Below, one piece after another: positions 5,393 to 7,496 of a stretch of DNA of 7,496 bases (position 1 is the first letter of the stretch; each line of letters begins with the position of its first letter). The notes under the pieces were generated by a model that was not told the DNA's origin, ran no database searches, and saw nothing but the letters and a program-made list of their open reading frames with translations. Made by a program: the position numbers and the translations under genes. The DNA is from Pseudomonadales bacterium (GTDB taxonomy: Bacteria > Pseudomonadota > Gammaproteobacteria > Pseudomonadales > IMCC2047). The stretch is from positions 1 through 7,496 of the forward strand of contig JAIPFG010000156.1 in NCBI GenBank assembly GCA_021736745.1, given 5' to 3'.

Positions 5393-6649
5393 ATGTTTAG
5401 TTCCACTGATAAAATTTCTGATTTCGATCCCGAGCTGTTTGAAGCTATTCAGGATGAAGAGCGGCGTCAAGAAGAGCATATTGAACTGATCGCTTCGGAA
5501 AACTATGCCAGCCCGCGAGTTCTGGAAGCGCAAGGGGGAGTATTAACCAATAAATATGCCGAAGGCTATCCCCACAAACGTTATTACGGCGGTTGCGAAT
5601 ATGTGGACGTGGCTGAACAGTTAGCCATTGAGCGGGCCAAGGAATTGTTTGGTGCTGACTACGCCAATGTGCAGCCCCACTCGGGTTCGCAAGCCAATGC
5701 CGAAGTCTATATGGCGTTGTTACAGCCGCATGATACTGTTTTGGGTATGAGTTTGGCGGATGGTGGGCACTTAACGCACGGCGCGAAAGTGAATTTCTCC
5801 GGTAAGATTTATCATTCCATTCAATACGGTCTCAATGAAGATACCGGCGAAATTGATTATGATCAGGTTGAGGCGTTGGCGAAAGAACATAAGCCAAAAA
5901 TGATCATCGCGGGATTTTCCGCTTATTCGCAAATTGTTGATTGGCAGCGGTTCCGGGATATCGCCGATATGGTTGGCGCTTATTTCATGGTAGACATGGC
6001 TCATGTCGCCGGATTAGTCGCTACCGGGCATTACCCCAATCCGATACCGATAGCTGACGTGGTGACGACAACGACCCATAAAACCCTGCGCGGACCGCGT
6101 GGTGGATTGATTTTGGCACGGGCAAACCCGGAGTTAGAGAAAAAATTCAACTCTTCAGTTTTTCCCGGCCAGCAGGGTGGCCCGTTGATGCATGTGATTG
6201 CGGCTAAAGCGGTGGCCTTTAAAGAAGCTTTAGAGCCGTCCTTTAAAGAGTACCAGGGACAGGTAGTAAAAAATGCTAAGAAGATGGCCAGCGTATTTAC
6301 CCAGCGCGGTTATAAAATCGTTTCCGGCGGTACAGAAAATCACTTGATGCTGGTGGATTTGATCGATAAGGGAATTACCGGCAAAGACGCGGATGCGGCT
6401 TTAGGTAGTGCGAACATCACGGTGAATAAGAACGCGGTGCCGAAAGATCCACAATCACCTTTTGTGACCAGTGGGTTGCGGGTGGGAACACCGGCGATTA
6501 CGACGCGTGGCTTTAAAGAGGCGGAGGTTGAGAGCCTGACCGGTTGGATGTGTGATGTGCTGGACGATATCGGCAATCAGGCAACGATTGATCGAGTACG
6601 TGAGCAGGTATTGGCCTTGTGCCGCGATTTCCCGGTGTATCAAAAGTAA
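5393..6649 (+). CDS. glyA: Serine hydroxymethyltransferase
   Basis: This 418-aa cytoplasmic PLP enzyme interconverts serine and glycine with transfer of the C1 unit to tetrahydrofolate. It is a main source of glycine and 5,10-methylene-THF. It aligns with E. coli GlyA over the whole length. Recognisable elements are EEHIELIASENY (27-38; Ser35 is the conserved active-site serine), NKYAEGYPHKRYYGG (53-67), NVQPHSGSQAN (92-102), GGHLTHG (124-130) and VDMAHVAGLVA (200-210; Asp201 and His204 contact PLP). TTTTHKTLRGPRGG (225-238) carries Lys230, which forms the Schiff base, and SGLRVGTPA contains the substrate-carboxylate arginine. All catalytic residues are present. The HLTHGAKVNFSGK segment and THKTLRGPRGG rather than THKTLAGPRGG recall the second SHMT type found in pseudomonads. 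It appears monocistronic or loosely linked with the downstream symporter (174 bases away); nrdR, a frequent glyA neighbour in this class, is not next to it. Confidence 0.98.
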   Translation: MFSSTDKISDFDPELFEAIQDEERRQEEHIELIASENYASPRVLEAQGGVLTNKYAEGYPHKRYYGGCEYVDVAEQLAIERAKELFGADYANVQPHSGSQANAEVYMALLQPHDTVLGMSLADGGHLTHGAKVNFSGKIYHSIQYGLNEDTGEIDYDQVEALAKEHKPKMIIAGFSAYSQIVDWQRFRDIADMVGAYFMVDMAHVAGLVATGHYPNPIPIADVVTTTTHKTLRGPRGGLILARANPELEKKFNSSVFPGQQGGPLMHVIAAKAVAFKEALEPSFKEYQGQVVKNAKKMASVFTQRGYKIVSGGTENHLMLVDLIDKGITGKDADAALGSANITVNKNAVPKDPQSPFVTSGLRVGTPAITTRGFKEAEVESLTGWMCDVLDDIGNQATIDRVREQVLALCRDFPVYQK

Positions 6650-6748
6650 TAGGTGGCTTGTCAGAGCGGGGCCGCTACGGCTCAACAGTTAAGGAATAGC
6701 GCTAACCGATAGAATCTGAATATGGTATGACTGTGTTGTTGTAAGCCG

Positions 6749-6780
6749 CGTTTTACCCGGAATTTTTACCAGGTAAAACG
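6749..6780. promoter_or_regulatory. Operator-like inverted repeat upstream of the symporter gene
   Basis: CGTTTTACC (6749-6757) and GGTAAAACG (6772-6780) are perfect 9-bp inverted arms around a 14-base centre; two further G-C pairs are possible inside after one mismatch. No T tract follows, so it is not a standard terminator. The right arm falls exactly within the spacer of the candidate promoter at 6766-6794, which suits a repressor site. A transcript from glyA could also form this hairpin. Confidence 0.45.
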
Positions 6781-6794
6781 AAAGAAATTATAAC
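6766..6794 (+). promoter_or_regulatory. Candidate promoter of the AGCS symporter gene
   Basis: TTACCA (6766-6771, four of six bases of TTGACA), a 17-base spacer and TATAAC (6789-6794, five of six bases of TATAAT) would start transcription near 6801, about 23 bases before the ATG and just before the AGGGGG ribosome-binding site. The match is moderate but the geometry is ideal. A separate TAGAAT at 6710-6715 has no good -35. Confidence 0.4.
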
Positions 6795-6823
6795 GAGAGG
6801 CCTTTATAGCAGGGGGAATACAG

Positions 6824-7496
6824 ATGGAGTCGGTGCAGAGTCTAGTGGATCAAATCAACCATGTGCTGTGGGGCGTGCCGTTGATTGTGTTGCTGTTGGG
6901 TACCGGCATCTATCTCACTCTGGGGCTTGCGCTCATGCCAATCCGAAAACTTGGTTATGGGTTTCGGATGCTCTGGCAGGGCCGCGCCAGCAAGGAAGAG
7001 GGCCAGATTTCTCCCTTTAATGCGCTGATGACAGCGCTCTCCTCCACTATTGGTACCGGTAATATTGCTGGTGTCGCGACAGCTATTGCGATTGGCGGTC
7101 CCGGTGCGTTGTTTTGGATGTGGTGTACGGCGCTGGTGGGGATGTCCACCAAATTTGCTGAAGCGGTTTTAGCCGTTAAGTTTCGGGAAGTGGATGAAAA
7201 GGGCCAATACGTGGGTGGCCCGATGTATTACATCAAAAACGGGTTGTCGCCGAAGTGGAAGTGGCTGGGCACTGCTTTCGCCCTCTTTGGTGCGCTGGCG
7301 GGTTTTGGTTTGGCCAATACCGTGCAGTCCAATTCGGTAGCGAATGTATTGGAAAGCACTTTTGATATCCCCATTGAGCTCACGGCTGTGGTGATCACAA
7401 TTTTAGTGGCCAGTGTTATTCTGGGTGGTATAGAGCGGATCGCACAGGTGGCGGGTAAACTCGTGCCTTTTATGGCCATTTCTTATATCGTCGCTG
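6824..7496 (+). CDS. Alanine/glycine:cation symporter (AGCS family), partial, 3' end beyond window
   Basis: An open frame of 224 codons starts at ATG 6824 and runs off the right edge. The translation begins MESVQSLVDQINHVLWGVP and contains the AGCS hallmarks. Residues around 64-95 include SPFNALMTALSSTIGTGNIAG, and GGPGALFWMWCTALVGMSTKFAEA matches the family signature region (GG-x-GA-x-FWMW). KGQYVGGPMYYIKNGL then lies in the third loop, followed by GLANTVQSNSVANVL. In known members such as DagA/AlsT and the Methanococcus AgcS these regions form the Na+ and amino-acid sites. The full protein is normally about 440-550 aa, so roughly half is visible. It should import alanine and/or glycine with Na+ (or H+) across the inner membrane. 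Its position after glyA fits a role in glycine/serine/alanine supply. A strong AGGGGG ribosome-binding site supports the start. Confidence 0.94.
   Translation, partial: MESVQSLVDQINHVLWGVPLIVLLLGTGIYLTLGLALMPIRKLGYGFRMLWQGRASKEEGQISPFNALMTALSSTIGTGNIAGVATAIAIGGPGALFWMWCTALVGMSTKFAEAVLAVKFREVDEKGQYVGGPMYYIKNGLSPKWKWLGTAFALFGALAGFGLANTVQSNSVANVLESTFDIPIELTAVVITILVASVILGGIERIAQVAGKLVPFMAISYIVA

Larger units (their letters stand above)
6650..6823 (+). other. Spacer between glyA and the AGCS symporter gene
   Basis: This 174-base non-coding stretch contains a short GC-rich segment with GAGC (6664-6667) and GCTC (6680-6683) arms that lacks a T tract, so it is not called as a terminator. It also contains the inverted repeat at 6749-6780 and a candidate promoter at 6766-6794. 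AGGGGG (6811-6816) is a good Shine-Dalgarno for the ATG at 6824. Confidence 0.55.

Noticed and set aside
6664..6683. GC-rich dyad after glyA as a terminator
   Set aside because: Only short 4-bp outer arms pair convincingly, and no T run follows.
1..7496. CRISPR arrays, tRNA/rRNA genes, transposases or phage genes
   Set aside because: No repeat-spacer pattern, tRNA-like cloverleaf, rRNA segment or transposase/integrase motif was seen in the window.

Overview
The window looks like chromosomal DNA of a gammaproteobacterium, probably marine or salt-adapted. The glyA product closely resembles gammaproteobacterial serine hydroxymethyltransferase. Other genes encode a YciA-type thioesterase, a TRAP permease and an AGCS symporter, and the last two families are usually sodium-driven. 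Genes from about 540 onward have intermediate base composition and look vertically inherited. The first ~200 bases are much richer in A+T (about 34% G+C by hand count over 1-180) and look like accessory DNA. No genus can be named from the sequence alone.

Layout. Positions 1-189 (minus) hold the N-terminal 63 codons of a HigB/RelE-type toxin that runs off the left edge. Positions 190-542 carry no convincing gene but contain a perfect 28-bp inverted repeat with a 3-base loop. Positions 543-2858 (minus) form a tight three-gene operon, in transcription order: YciA-like acyl-CoA thioesterase, TRAP small permease, TRAP large permease. The gene junctions are nearly seamless (1 base between stop and start, then a 1-base overlap). 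No TRAP solute-binding protein gene is present in the window. A 219-base divergent spacer (2859-3077) holds a consensus -10 box and a 10-bp inverted repeat that looks like an operator. On the plus strand follow a HAD-family phosphatase (3078-3695), an aromatic-acid/H+ symporter-type MFS transporter (3748-5082), a 310-base spacer with the likely glyA promoter and leader, glyA (5393-6649), a 174-base spacer with another operator-like inverted repeat, and the first 224 codons of an alanine/glycine:cation symporter that runs off the right edge.

How the genes fit together. Two themes appear. One is carboxylate uptake and acyl-CoA handling: the TRAP permease, the thioesterase and the MFS acid transporter. 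The other is glycine/serine/alanine metabolism: glyA makes glycine and C1 units from serine, and the next gene is a transporter of the glycine/alanine class. The HAD phosphatase has no assignable substrate. I see no strong evidence for a wholly new system. The most unusual items are the long hairpin next to the toxin fragment and the TRAP permease operon led by a thioesterase instead of a solute-binding protein.
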